Part shown: piece after piece, positions 36,090-44,055 of the stretch
How the letters are laid out: each line of letters starts with the position of its first letter
Numbering within the stretch: the stretch's first letter is position 1
Source of the DNA: Peptococcaceae bacterium BICA1-7
GTDB lineage: Bacteria; Bacillota; Desulfotomaculia; Desulfotomaculales; Desulfocucumaceae
Assembly (NCBI GenBank): GCA_000802095.1
Contig: JUEB01000011.1
Coordinates: 248,001-312,000, forward strand
Direction: 5' to 3'
Length of the DNA stretch: 64,000 nucleotides
Translations under genes and position numbers: made by a program
The notes under the pieces: generated by a model
Seen by the model: only the letters and a program-made list of their open reading frames with translations
Databases searched by the model: none
Told to the model about the DNA's origin: nothing

Positions 36090-37022
36090 CTACTTGCCCT
36101 CTAACTTCTTCATTTTATCAAGCACACCCTCCAGGCCCAGGGCGTCAGCCCAGGACACTTTGACGAACTCCCCGTCTTTTTTAAGCTCCGGAGCCTGGGG
36201 ATCATCACAGTACAGGAGCTCCAGCCCCAGCCTGCCCTTCAGGCAAAGTGGCCTGCCCGGGCCGGGTGAGGCGGCGGTTACTCCCACTATCTTGCCGTCC
36301 TTAACATTAAGGTTAAACTGGCAGCCGCTGTCACAGAAGGTGCAGGTGACCGGCTTCTTGTCATATTCCCATGACCTGCCTTTACCTGCCATGCGCTTGT
36401 AGGTCAGCGCCCCCACCGGGCATACCGCCAGGCAGCGCCCGCAGTATACGCAGTCGGACTCTCCCAGGGGGGTGTCCATGGGAGGAGCAATTTTTGTATC
36501 AAAACCCCTATAGGCGAAATCTATAACGGCCCTTCCCTCAACCTGTGCGCAGGTCCTTACACACCTGCCGCAGAGTATGCACTTGTTCAGGTCCCTGACA
36601 ATATAGGGGTTGCTGTCGTCCAGGGGATAGGAGTGCTGCCTTCCCTCAAATCCCGACCCCTTCACGCCATAACGGAAGCAGTAATCCTGCAGGCGGCAGT
36701 CCCCGTTTTTCTCACAGGTCAGGCAGTCCATGGGGTGGTTGGCCAGTAAAAGCTCCAGTATGGTACTGCGGGCCTCAACCACGGCCGGGGACTCGGTCTC
36801 CACCACCATCCCCTCGGTGGCCTCAGTGACACAGGAGGCCGGCAGGTTGCGCATCCCCGGTATTTCCACCACGCAGATCCGGCAGGCCCCAAAGCGGGGT
36901 ATTTCCGGGTCATGGCAGAAGGTGGGAATGAATATGCCGGCTTGGGCCGCAGCGTCCAGCACCGTGGTTCCCCTGGGCACGGTTACCTTTTTACCGTTTA
37001 TGGTCAGTGTAACACTTGCCAT
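36090..37022 (-). CDS. FdhA-like iron-sulfur subunit lacking the catalytic domain
   Basis: A 310-residue protein matching the N-terminal third of the neighbouring FdhA: [2Fe-2S] (CHDPEIPRFGACRIC), CLTCEKNGDC, CILCGRCVRTC, CVYCGRCLAVC and the CTFCDSGC cluster of the Mo domain, then RPLCLKGRLGLELL. It ends with a short non-homologous tail (EGVLDKMKKLEGK) and has no Sec or bis-MGD domain. It resembles the electron-input/HydA- or NuoG-like subunit of NAD-linked complexes. Likely it bridges NuoF and FdhA. ATG with GGGGAG upstream; 18 bases after nuoF. Confidence 0.88.
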   Translation of the reverse strand: MASVTLTINGKKVTVPRGTTVLDAAAQAGIFIPTFCHDPEIPRFGACRICVVEIPGMRNLPASCVTEATEGMVVETESPAVVEARSTILELLLANHPMDCLTCEKNGDCRLQDYCFRYGVKGSGFEGRQHSYPLDDSNPYIVRDLNKCILCGRCVRTCAQVEGRAVIDFAYRGFDTKIAPPMDTPLGESDCVYCGRCLAVCPVGALTYKRMAGKGRSWEYDKKPVTCTFCDSGCQFNLNVKDGKIVGVTAASPGPGRPLCLKGRLGLELLYCDDPQAPELKKDGEFVKVSWADALGLEGVLDKMKKLEGK

Positions 37023-37040
37023 TTATATCACTCCCCTCAC

Positions 37041-38993
37041 CTAAGCCCGGATTATGGCTTCGAATTTGCAGCCGCCCACACAGCTTCCGCATTTAATGCA
37101 CTTGGCCGGGTCAATAACATGAGGCAGCTTTTTCTCACCGGTGATGGCCTCAGCGGGGCAGTTCTTGAGGCACTTGCCGCAGCCCTTGCACTTTTCGGGG
37201 TCAATAACATAGGTTAATAGGGCTGCGCAGGCCCCGGCAGGGCATTTCTTATCCTGAATGTGAGCAATGTATTCATCCTTGAAATAGCGGAGAGTTGAAA
37301 GAATAGGATTGGGACAGGTCTGCCCAAGGCCGCACAGGGCGGTGTTCTTAACCACCCGGGCCAGGCGCTCCAGACTGTCGATATCCTCCATTTTTCCTTC
37401 TCCGGCGCAAATGCGGGTTAATATCTCCAGCATCCTGGTGGTGCCTTCCCGGCAGGGAGTGCACTTACCGCAGGACTCAGACTGGGTGAAGGTCAAAAAA
37501 TACCGGGCTATATCCACCATGCAGGTGGTTTCGTCCATTACCACCAGCCCTCCGGAGCCCATCATGGCCCCGGCCGAGGTGAGTGAGTCGTAATCCACCG
37601 GCAGGTCAAGCAGTTCATCGGGCAGGCAGCCTCCGGAGGGACCGCCTATCTGCACGGCCTTAAACTTCTTGCCTCCTGGAATGCCTCCGCCTATGGCGAA
37701 TAAAATGTCTCTCATGCTGATGCCCATGGGAACTTCCACCAGCCCGGTATTGTTCACCTTACCGGTAAGGGCAAATATCTTGGTGCCCTTGCTCTTCTCG
37801 GTGCCCATGGAGGCATACCAGGTCCCGCCGTTCCGTAGTATCTGCGGCACGTTGGCAAAGGTTTCCACATTATTAAGACAGGTGGGCTTGCCCCACAGGC
37901 CGCTGTTGGCCGGGAAGGGAGGCCTTACCCTGGGCATCCCCCGGTTGCCCTCTATGGATGTTAAAAGGGCGGTTTCCTCGCCGCACACAAAGGCGCCGGC
38001 CCCAGCCTTTATTTTAAGGTGGAAGTTAAAGCCGGTGTTCAGTATATTGTCACCCAGCACTCCGTATTCCTCGGCCTGGGCAATGGCTATCTTAAGCCGC
38101 TCAATAGCCAGGGGATACTCTGCCCGGACGTATATATAGCCCTCATCGGCGCCCACAGCATAGCCGCAGGTCATCATTCCCTCCAGCACCGCATGGGGGT
38201 CTCCCTCCAGCACGCTGCGGTCCATAAAAGCCCCGGGGTCGCCCTCGTCAGCGTTGCAGACCACGTACTTTTTATCTCCCTGAGCCTGGCGGACAAAGCC
38301 CCACTTCATGCCTGTGGGGAATCCACCGCCGCCCCTGCCGCGCAGCCCGGAGGTCTTGACCTCCTCCACCACCTGGTCGGGGGTTAATTCAAAGAGGGCC
38401 CTGACAAAGCCTGCGTAACCGTCATTGGCTATATAGTCGGATATTTCCTCGGCGTTGATGTGCCCGCAGTTATGCAGCACCAGGCGCTTCTGCAGGGCGT
38501 AGAAGGGAACATTCTCATAGGTTTTGGCCGGCTCACCGGTATTGGGGTCTTTATAGAGCAGCCGTTCCACAATCTCGGACCCGACCAGGTCCTTCGCCAC
38601 TATTTCGGCCACATCCTCTTCCTGAACCTGGGTGTAGAAAGTTTTTAAGGGCTCAATGATCATCAGCGGCCCCTGCTCGCAAAAGCCGTGGCAGCCGGTT
38701 ATTTTTACAGCTACCTTGTCAGTTAGCCCGTTGGCCGCCAGTTCCTCTTCCAGCTTGTTGACCAGCTTGCCGGACCCTGAGGAGGTGCAGCCGGTTCCGG
38801 CGCAGATAAGTACCTGGCGTTTGGGTGATCCGGCCGGGAGATTAATGTCCGCCAGTATCTCCGCCCTTTTCTGTTTGCAAGCCTCATCCTGGTGGCAGAT
38901 GGGCCCTTCCTTACGGCACTTGATATAATCCTTGCAAGGAGAGGCCGGTGTATGCTTACACTTATCACAACACTTGTCCATCAAGTTTTTCAT
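37041..38993 (-). CDS. NuoF/HydB-like NAD(H)-binding subunit
   Basis: A 650-residue flavoprotein. A Cys-rich N-terminus (CCDKCKHTPASPCKDYIKC, residues 8-26) precedes a thioredoxin-like [2Fe-2S] domain (ICAGTGCTSSG near 62; TGCHGFCEQGP near 100). Then come the FMN/NAD site (GLRGRGGGGFPTGMKWG, about 213-229), the SLBB domain, the N3-type [4Fe-4S] (SCGKCTPCREGT, about 515) and two C-terminal [4Fe-4S] motifs (CKGCGKCLKNCP, CIKCGSCVGGC). This architecture is that of the diaphorase subunit of NAD-linked hydrogenases and formate dehydrogenases. It is 15 bases after nuoE. Confidence 0.92.
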   Translation of the reverse strand: MKNLMDKCCDKCKHTPASPCKDYIKCRKEGPICHQDEACKQKRAEILADINLPAGSPKRQVLICAGTGCTSSGSGKLVNKLEEELAANGLTDKVAVKITGCHGFCEQGPLMIIEPLKTFYTQVQEEDVAEIVAKDLVGSEIVERLLYKDPNTGEPAKTYENVPFYALQKRLVLHNCGHINAEEISDYIANDGYAGFVRALFELTPDQVVEEVKTSGLRGRGGGGFPTGMKWGFVRQAQGDKKYVVCNADEGDPGAFMDRSVLEGDPHAVLEGMMTCGYAVGADEGYIYVRAEYPLAIERLKIAIAQAEEYGVLGDNILNTGFNFHLKIKAGAGAFVCGEETALLTSIEGNRGMPRVRPPFPANSGLWGKPTCLNNVETFANVPQILRNGGTWYASMGTEKSKGTKIFALTGKVNNTGLVEVPMGISMRDILFAIGGGIPGGKKFKAVQIGGPSGGCLPDELLDLPVDYDSLTSAGAMMGSGGLVVMDETTCMVDIARYFLTFTQSESCGKCTPCREGTTRMLEILTRICAGEGKMEDIDSLERLARVVKNTALCGLGQTCPNPILSTLRYFKDEYIAHIQDKKCPAGACAALLTYVIDPEKCKGCGKCLKNCPAEAITGEKKLPHVIDPAKCIKCGSCVGGCKFEAIIRA

Positions 38994-39008
38994 TCCACGT
39001 CCTCCTCC

Positions 39009-39494
39009 CTACTCGTATTTTTCAATGGTTGCTACCGCTTTGTCCGGGGTCAGCTTTCCGTGAGTATTGTCGTTTACCATCATAACCGGAGCCAGACCGC
39101 AGGCCCCCAGGCAGGCCACCGTCTCCAGGGTGTAGCGCAAATCTTCGGTGGTGCCGTTTTTGGCTACTCCCAGCTTTTTGGAGACCCCGTCAAACACCTT
39201 GGACGCCCCCCGCACGTGGCAGGCAGTTCCCTGGCAGACGCGGATAATGTTGCGTCCTCTGGGCTTTAAGTGAAACTGGGAGTAAAAGGTAACCACTCCG
39301 AAGGTCTTACTGAAGGGTATGCCCATCCCGCCGGAAATCTGCTGCATTACCTCCTTGGGCAGGTAGCCGTATATGTCCTGGGCCTCCTGCAGCAAAGGTA
39401 TCAGCCCTCCCTTTACCGCCATGTACTTTGAGATGGCAGCCTGAAGGGCTTCCTGCTTTGTACTCTCGTCAACGTGTCCACATTTGCAAGTCAA
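39009..39494 (-). CDS. NuoE/HydC-like [2Fe-2S] subunit
   Basis: A 161-residue thioredoxin-fold protein with CQGTACHVRGA (about 88-98) and CLGACGLAPVMMVND (about 128-142), the four Cys ligands of the [2Fe-2S] cluster. It carries electrons beside NuoF. The start is TTG at 39494 (MTCKCGHVDES) with AGAGGGGG upstream; the extra CxC at its N-terminus is unusual. First gene of the formate dehydrogenase operon. Confidence 0.9.
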   Translation of the reverse strand: MTCKCGHVDESTKQEALQAAISKYMAVKGGLIPLLQEAQDIYGYLPKEVMQQISGGMGIPFSKTFGVVTFYSQFHLKPRGRNIIRVCQGTACHVRGASKVFDGVSKKLGVAKNGTTEDLRYTLETVACLGACGLAPVMMVNDNTHGKLTPDKAVATIEKYE

Positions 39495-39595
39495 AACTAT
39501 TAACCCCCTCTCAAATTCTCTCCCTACAACTTTATTAACTAAACAACCCCCAAAAGGAAGCTTTCCCGGATTTTTCACGGGCGCCCCCTTTAAAA

Positions 39596-40171
39596 TTATC
39601 GTGCTCCGGTTATTACCCTTTTCTCGGTAACTATTACATGGACCGGGACGTCCAGCGGTCCCGGCAGGACATTGTCAACCATCTGAACCTCGAAAGCAGG
39701 GGCCAGGTACACGGTTCCCTGTCTAGTGCCGGGCAAAAAACGGTCGTAGAAGCCGCCCCCGTAGCCCAGTCTGTTCCCGCCGGCATCAAAGGCCACCCCC
39801 GGCACCACCACCATGTCCAGCTCTTCCTGGCCCACCGGGCGAACCAAAGACTTTTTGGGCTCCAGAATACCCCAGGCCCCTGGCTCCAGGTCCCCTGGGT
39901 AGTCCAGCAGCTCGGATGGCGTCAGCCTTTTCCCTTTTATATCAGTTATTGGCACCGATACTCTTTTTCCATGAGCCAGAGCGTGGGCAATCAGCCTCCC
40001 GGTCCGGACCTCGTTCCTGAAATCCACGTAAACCATGATATGGTGTGATTTCAGGTATGCATCGGAAGCAATTATTTTTTCCATTATGGTTTTGCTTATA
40101 TCCTCTACCCAGTCAGGAGACAAGGACATCCTGGACCTCAGCGCAGATTGTCTAATTTCATTTCTGTTCAA
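39596..40171 (-). CDS. 5-formyltetrahydrofolate cyclo-ligase
   Basis: A 191-residue enzyme that converts 5-formyl-THF to 5,10-methenyl-THF with ATP. The fingerprint LGYGGGFYDRFL (about 135-146) and VVPGVAFDAGGNRLG just before it are diagnostic. TTG at 40171 follows GGAGGGG; codons upstream to 40321 are judged leader. A role beside formate dehydrogenase in one-carbon metabolism is natural. Confidence 0.9.
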   Translation of the reverse strand: MNRNEIRQSALRSRMSLSPDWVEDISKTIMEKIIASDAYLKSHHIMVYVDFRNEVRTGRLIAHALAHGKRVSVPITDIKGKRLTPSELLDYPGDLEPGAWGILEPKKSLVRPVGQEELDMVVVPGVAFDAGGNRLGYGGGFYDRFLPGTRQGTVYLAPAFEVQMVDNVLPGPLDVPVHVIVTEKRVITGAR

Positions 40172-40330
40172 AAAGACCCCTCCACACAAAAACACAATTC
40201 GCAGCCTATAAATATTCTCCAATATCAATACGTTCTCCTGCTTATAATTGACAGCGCTTAAATACATTAATTCTACCGATGCGCCAAAAACCACATATTT
40301 CACAGTACCTGCGCCGGGCAAAGCAATTTA

Positions 40331-40359
40331 TTGACAGATAAAAATATTCATGCTAATAT
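40331..40359 (+). promoter_or_regulatory. near-consensus promoter of the arsR gene
   Basis: TTGACA (40331-40336), 17 bases, TAATAT (40354-40359): an almost perfect sigma-A promoter. The TTG of the -35 box is in frame with the gene and must not be taken as its start. Confidence 0.85.
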
Positions 40360-40379
40360 ATGCAATATGCAGCATATGA
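40358..40379. promoter_or_regulatory. operator-like dyad at the arsR start site
   Basis: ATATGC-A-GCATAT (40366-40378) is a perfect dyad, with another ATATGC copy just before it (40358-40363). It overlaps the predicted transcription and translation start, as expected for autoregulation by an ArsR/SmtB protein. Confidence 0.55.
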
Positions 40380-40777
40380 CACATGAATCCCTTAAAAATG
40401 TGGAAAATATTTTTCGGGCTCTGGCTGATCAGAGCCGCCTGCGCATCGCCAGGCTTTTATATGTAGGCGGTGAGGCTACTGTTTGCGAGTTGACTGACGC
40501 GCTCTGCCTGCCGCAGTATTCTGTCTCGCGCAACCTTTCCATACTAAGACATGCCGGGATAGTAGGCGAAAAGCGCGAGGGGGCCTGGCGGTATTATTCA
40601 ATCTCGGCAAAGCCTGACACCTTTTCAGAAAAACTGCTTTTACTGATCAAAACAGATCTCCTTGAACAACAGTATGAGAAAGATCTGGCTCTGCTTAAAA
40701 AGCGGCTGGCGTTGAGGGTCGAAGGTAAGTGCGTGGCAGGTACCGTATGCCTGGAATACGGAAAAAATAATTTTTAG
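40367..40777 (+). CDS. ArsR/SmtB-family regulator
   Basis: A protein of about 136 residues with a winged helix: NIFRALADQSRLRIARLLYVGGEATVCELTDALCLPQYSVSRNLSILRHAGIVGEKREGAWRYY in pieces from residue 12 on. A Cys in the recognition region (VCEL, CLPQ) and two C-terminal Cys (KCVAGTVC) could sense metal, arsenite or redox state. Start is uncertain: ATG 40367 lies right at the predicted transcription start (a leaderless message), ATG 40376 is the next choice; neither has a Shine-Dalgarno. It heads the plus-strand selenoprotein/CoA-transferase region. Confidence 0.85.
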   Translation: MQHMTHESLKNVENIFRALADQSRLRIARLLYVGGEATVCELTDALCLPQYSVSRNLSILRHAGIVGEKREGAWRYYSISAKPDTFSEKLLLLIKTDLLEQQYEKDLALLKKRLALRVEGKCVAGTVCLEYGKNNF

Positions 40778-40790
40778 GGGAGAACCCAAA

Positions 40791-41060
40791 TTGAATAAAC
40801 TTGATCCTAAAATCAAAGAGCTGATCGCTATCAGCGCCAGTATAGCAGCCAACTGCCAGCCGTGACTGGAAGTTCATTACACGGCCGCCCGTGTGGCGGG
40901 CGCAGATGAAGATGAAATAGGCGAGGCCATTGATATCGCGGAAATGGTTAAAGAGACGGCCATTATGAATTCCAGAATTACAATTGACCTGCTTTTAAGT
41001 GAGCTGTCCGAAAAAAAGTTGGAAAAGGCTGACATCCCCTCTGATCAGGGTAACAGATGA
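40791..41060 (+). CDS. small CxxU selenoprotein of the AhpD/CMD family
   Basis: An 89-residue protein read through UGA at 40863-40865 (residue 25). The region ISASIAANCQP-U-LEVHYTAARVAGADEDEIGEAI matches AhpD-like carboxymuconolactone-decarboxylase-fold proteins, whose redox motif is C-x-x-C; here the second Cys is the UGA codon, giving C-Q-P-U. The frame continues open on both sides and ends at TGA 41058-41060 before a terminator. TTG start with AGGGGAG upstream, 13 bases after arsR. A peroxidase or thiol-disulfide role is likely. If UGA were a stop only a 24-residue peptide would result. Confidence 0.85.
40866..40905 (+). promoter_or_regulatory. candidate SECIS hairpin of the CMD selenoprotein
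   Basis: About 15 bases after the UGA, ACACGG pairs with CCGTGT (loop CCGC); an alternative stem CGCCCG/CGGGCG has loop TGTGG. Neither has the GGTCT loop of the formate dehydrogenase elements, so assignment is tentative. Confidence 0.45.
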
Positions 41061-41065
41061 AAGCT

Positions 41066-41092
41066 TTACACCCAAAGGTGTGCGTTTTTTTT
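41066..41092 (+). terminator. weak terminator after the CMD selenoprotein
   Basis: ACACC-CAAA-GGTGT with GCG and eight T. Short stem, good T tract. Confidence 0.6.
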
Positions 41093-41100
41093 GGAAATAC

Positions 41101-41124
41101 ATATGCACTTATGCACATATGCGC
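41101..41124. promoter_or_regulatory. repeated ATATGC/ATGCAC dyads upstream of the DGC gene
   Basis: ATATGCACTT then ATGCACATATGCGC: several copies of the ATATGC half-site seen at the arsR operator, 70 bases before the next start codon. Possible second binding site of the ArsR protein. Confidence 0.4.
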
Positions 41125-41191
41125 AAGTCAAAAATTATTGCCGTGGCTCATTACGTAACGGCTAATAGAAATAAAAAGAGGAGGAACTACA

Positions 41192-41767
41192 ATGTGTGAT
41201 CAACCCACCAAAGGCTGTCAGCCCGAGAGCGGATCATGCAGCATAGGAGAGGCCCGGGACAAAGGCTGTTGTCCTGCTGCGGGAAAATCAAGAATATGCG
41301 CCGACGGTGAAAGGTATGTTAAGAAGCAAATGGACTGCCCTCCCAAAAAAGCTGTTCTGTCCTGTGAAGGGTCCTGCATTAAAGGAGAGGTAACCAGGGT
41401 GGCCGCCAATATACTGGCCTACCGTTTACAGAGGGACAGCGCTGTCAGGATCTGCCTTGGTGACGCTTCCACCGGCAATTCAGGAATGTTTGACCTGATC
41501 AGGCAGGCGCCCGAAATTATAGCCCTGGAGGGCTGCAATCTGCATTGTGGAACTGAAATAATGAAAATGAGGGATCCCAACTTCCGGGCAACAATTGTTG
41601 AGACAGGCCAGTTCTACAGTTTTGACAGAGAAAAGTACTTTGAAATATTTGACCTTCCCCGCAGTGAAATTGATGAATTTGCCGGCAAGGTGGCCGAAGA
41701 GGTTCAGAATCGATTCTTTAAAGACCGGCAGAGCTGCGGGTGCAAGCTCCCTACCTGTGGTTCTTAA
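41192..41767 (+). CDS. DGC-domain putative zinc-binding protein
   Basis: A 191-residue Cys-rich protein. A variable Cys-rich N-terminus (CSIGEARDKGCCPAAGK) precedes the DGC-type region, LSCEGSCIKGEVTRVAANILAY (about 56-77), ICLGDASTGNSGMFDLI and ALEGCNLHCGTEIMK (about 112-126), and a tail with CGCKLPTCG. DGC proteins are thought to bind zinc; partners are often redox or detoxification genes. ATG with GAGGAGGAA upstream. It follows the selenoprotein and is probably under the same regulator. Confidence 0.7.
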   Translation: MCDQPTKGCQPESGSCSIGEARDKGCCPAAGKSRICADGERYVKKQMDCPPKKAVLSCEGSCIKGEVTRVAANILAYRLQRDSAVRICLGDASTGNSGMFDLIRQAPEIIALEGCNLHCGTEIMKMRDPNFRATIVETGQFYSFDREKYFEIFDLPRSEIDEFAGKVAEEVQNRFFKDRQSCGCKLPTCGS

Positions 41768-42345
41768 AGGAGTCCGGCGCCCCCGTCCACTGTAGCGCCA
41801 AGCAGCCGGGCTTCTTACAGTCGAAAATTGAAACCGGCTGTTCCCTATTTTTCATATAAACATATTGATTTAATAGCCGTTTCAGACACGCATTTATCAT
41901 TTTCAGACATGCTATACATCTTTATGGTCCATATATTGCCTTTTTTTGTTTTTTATGGTTGCATTTCTCTGGACTATGTAGTAATTTTATATCATCTATT
42001 ATCAACTCTTCTCATCGACAGCATGGGTATTATTCAGATATGATTTTTCATTTTATAAGGAAAAGAATTAGCTAACACATGCCATATGGTACATATTGCA
42101 TATATTTCGTTTTTACCAGTAGCTTTCTAAGGCACCCCCTCCTGTTAAAAGTCAGAATTTTCTCACATATTTTTATTTGGCTCCATACAAATAATTCCCA
42201 TGGCCAATTCTGGAACTCCCCAAAAATGCTCTGTTCCTCTGGTTAATATAGAACATACAGCATTTATTGCATTTCCTCTGCAATTTACCAGCTCTAAATC
42301 TATATGGAGGAGCAGGGGGAAAAATAAAAAAGGAGAGTTGGCCAT
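41768..42345 (+). other. AT-rich spacer upstream of the polyferredoxin gene
   Basis: No convincing gene is seen in these 578 bases; short frames lack ribosome binding sites. The stretch is AT-rich and contains ATGCCATATGGTACAT and ATATTGCATATAT (42078-42106), dyads related to the ATATGC half-sites of the arsR operator. AAAAGGAGAG just before 42346 is the ribosome binding site of the next gene. A promoter is probably in here, but I cannot fix it. Confidence 0.5.
42078..42106. promoter_or_regulatory. third ATATGC-type dyad cluster
   Basis: ACATGCCATATGGTACAT followed by ATTGCATATAT, related to the half-sites at 40358-40379 and 41101-41124; possible ArsR-family operator for the genes from 42346 on. 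Confidence 0.35.
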
Positions 42346-43458
42346 ATGAAAAAGTTCATTTTTGTTCTGGGTGTGTTCTTGTTGGTTTTTGGCATCTCCT
42401 GTGCCACCGAAGAGATGGTGGGCTGTATTCTGATGCCAATATCAGGCGTGCTGTATTTCTTTGGCACAACATCAAAAGAGTTTTTCGCAGTTTTCACCAT
42501 GGCGCTGGGAAAGTATTTTATTATGGCGGGGGGATTCATACTAGCGACTGCATTGATCTTTCTTATCCCCACAAAAAGAAAAGAAATCAGTGACGATGTC
42601 AAAAATTTTAAGTGGAAAAAATTCGGCATATGGAAAAAAAGGAGAACTCTGTTCCAGATCTTTATCCTGTCATTGATAACTTTTCATATCTGCCTGGTGC
42701 ACTTTGGACATTTGAACATACCTTCAATGTGCCCCAGATCCTCCACTGACCTGGCAACTGTCGGGACCTTCGGGCTATCGGCTGTTTATTGGGGCACAAT
42801 GTACCTTTTGGTGTTTATCTGGGGGAGGTTTATCTGTTCCTGGTTCTGTGTCTATTCATTTGTTCAGGAACAGTCAAACAACCTGCTGCGTTCATTTAAT
42901 AAGAAAGTGAAAACAACAGTAAAACACAACAAAATTATTTATGTAGTTACATCAATATTTTGGGGAAGCGTAATTTACAATTTTCTTGTATTTTATATGA
43001 ATAATGATACGGTTTACTTCCAGATCACTAACGGATACAAGGTTGCCGACCTATGGGTCTTCCTCGGCGGCATGGCTACCATGCTCCCTCTCACCATGTT
43101 TTTAAGCCATTATTTCGGAAACAGATTTTTTTGCAAATATGTCTGTCCGGTTGGTGGATTAATCAGTATTTATTCCAGGGTCGGCCTGCTGAAGATTAAA
43201 ATTGACTATGACAAGTGCAAGCAATGCAAGTTATGTTCACGGGATTGTCAAATGGGAGTATCCATCAATAAATTGATTGAAAAGAAAAGCCCCGCTATTC
43301 TTGACGGTAATTGCATAGCCTGCGGAGACTGCATCGACAGGTGCAAATTCTCCGCGCTGAGCTTTGGCATAAACTTCCCCGATGTGACGGGCACAATCAA
43401 AAGAATGGCTGAGAGAATAAAGGGTCATAAGAAAGAAGAGCTTGGGGGTGTGCAATGA
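42346..43458 (+). CDS. NapH/MauN-like polyferredoxin membrane protein
   Basis: A 370-residue membrane protein with about six transmembrane helices (first at 4-22). It carries WGRFICSWFCVYSF (about 157-170) and RFFCKYVCPVGGL (about 263-275), the paired CxxxC motifs of NapH/NosR/RdxA membranes, then two [4Fe-4S] sites (CKQCKLCSRDC near 290, CIACGDCIDRC near 320). It moves electrons between quinone or membrane carriers and soluble proteins. Its stop overlaps the next start in ATGA, so translation is coupled to the PNPOx-like gene. Confidence 0.88.
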   Translation: MKKFIFVLGVFLLVFGISCATEEMVGCILMPISGVLYFFGTTSKEFFAVFTMALGKYFIMAGGFILATALIFLIPTKRKEISDDVKNFKWKKFGIWKKRRTLFQIFILSLITFHICLVHFGHLNIPSMCPRSSTDLATVGTFGLSAVYWGTMYLLVFIWGRFICSWFCVYSFVQEQSNNLLRSFNKKVKTTVKHNKIIYVVTSIFWGSVIYNFLVFYMNNDTVYFQITNGYKVADLWVFLGGMATMLPLTMFLSHYFGNRFFCKYVCPVGGLISIYSRVGLLKIKIDYDKCKQCKLCSRDCQMGVSINKLIEKKSPAILDGNCIACGDCIDRCKFSALSFGINFPDVTGTIKRMAERIKGHKKEELGGVQ

Positions 43459-43958
43459 TTAACAGCGCTTTACCCGGATACAGGAAGGATTATCAGCGTG
43501 ATCAGCTTGCATTTCCCGGCCAGGCGCAAATGAAGCCCGGGACTTTGTCCCGGGAGGAGTGTGCCGCCCTCCTGTCCGCTGGCAGGTATGGCAGGCTCGG
43601 ACTGTCCATCTGTAATCTTCCGTATGTCATTCCTATATCTTATGTATATTTTGAAAACAGTATCTATTTTCACTCAAGCGGCAGAGGAAAGAAAGTCCAA
43701 ATGGTCAACAAAAATCCACATATCTGCTTCGAAGTGGACTTTCTTGACAAGGGCTGCTGGTCCAGCGTGGTGGTCTATGGTTTGGCCCGGCTGTCCACAC
43801 AACTGGACGCCAAGCGCAGGATGTTCGACGCCTTTACCAGGAAAGGGCTGAGCGGACATGGAGGCAAGCATTTCATGAGAGAGGACCTTGAGAATATGGA
43901 TATGACCATCTGGGAGATAGCCATCAAGGAGATGACCGGCAGAGTGGGCATCTGGTAA
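43455..43958 (+). CDS. pyridoxamine 5'-phosphate oxidase-like flavoprotein
   Basis: A 167-residue split-barrel protein: GRYGRLGLSICNLPYVIPISYVYF (about 43-66) then SIYFHSSGRGKKVQMVNKNPHICFEVDF. These are flavin- or F420-binding folds with oxidoreductase roles; a metal-reducing or nitroreductase role is possible. It overlaps the polyferredoxin gene by four bases, so the two likely act together. Confidence 0.8.
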   Translation: MINSALPGYRKDYQRDQLAFPGQAQMKPGTLSREECAALLSAGRYGRLGLSICNLPYVIPISYVYFENSIYFHSSGRGKKVQMVNKNPHICFEVDFLDKGCWSSVVVYGLARLSTQLDAKRRMFDAFTRKGLSGHGGKHFMREDLENMDMTIWEIAIKEMTGRVGIW

Positions 43959-44055
43959 GCGTAGAGGGCAACATTACTTTACCTTTTGCAAGGGGCAAGG
44001 TTAAAAGAGCATGGCTTACTTTTTATAAGAATAAGTTAAAGGGAGGTTTTTATGG

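Noticed and set aside
40331-40333. TTG at 40331 as start of the arsR gene
   Set aside because: It is part of the -35 box TTGACA of a near-consensus promoter whose -10 follows 17 bases later.
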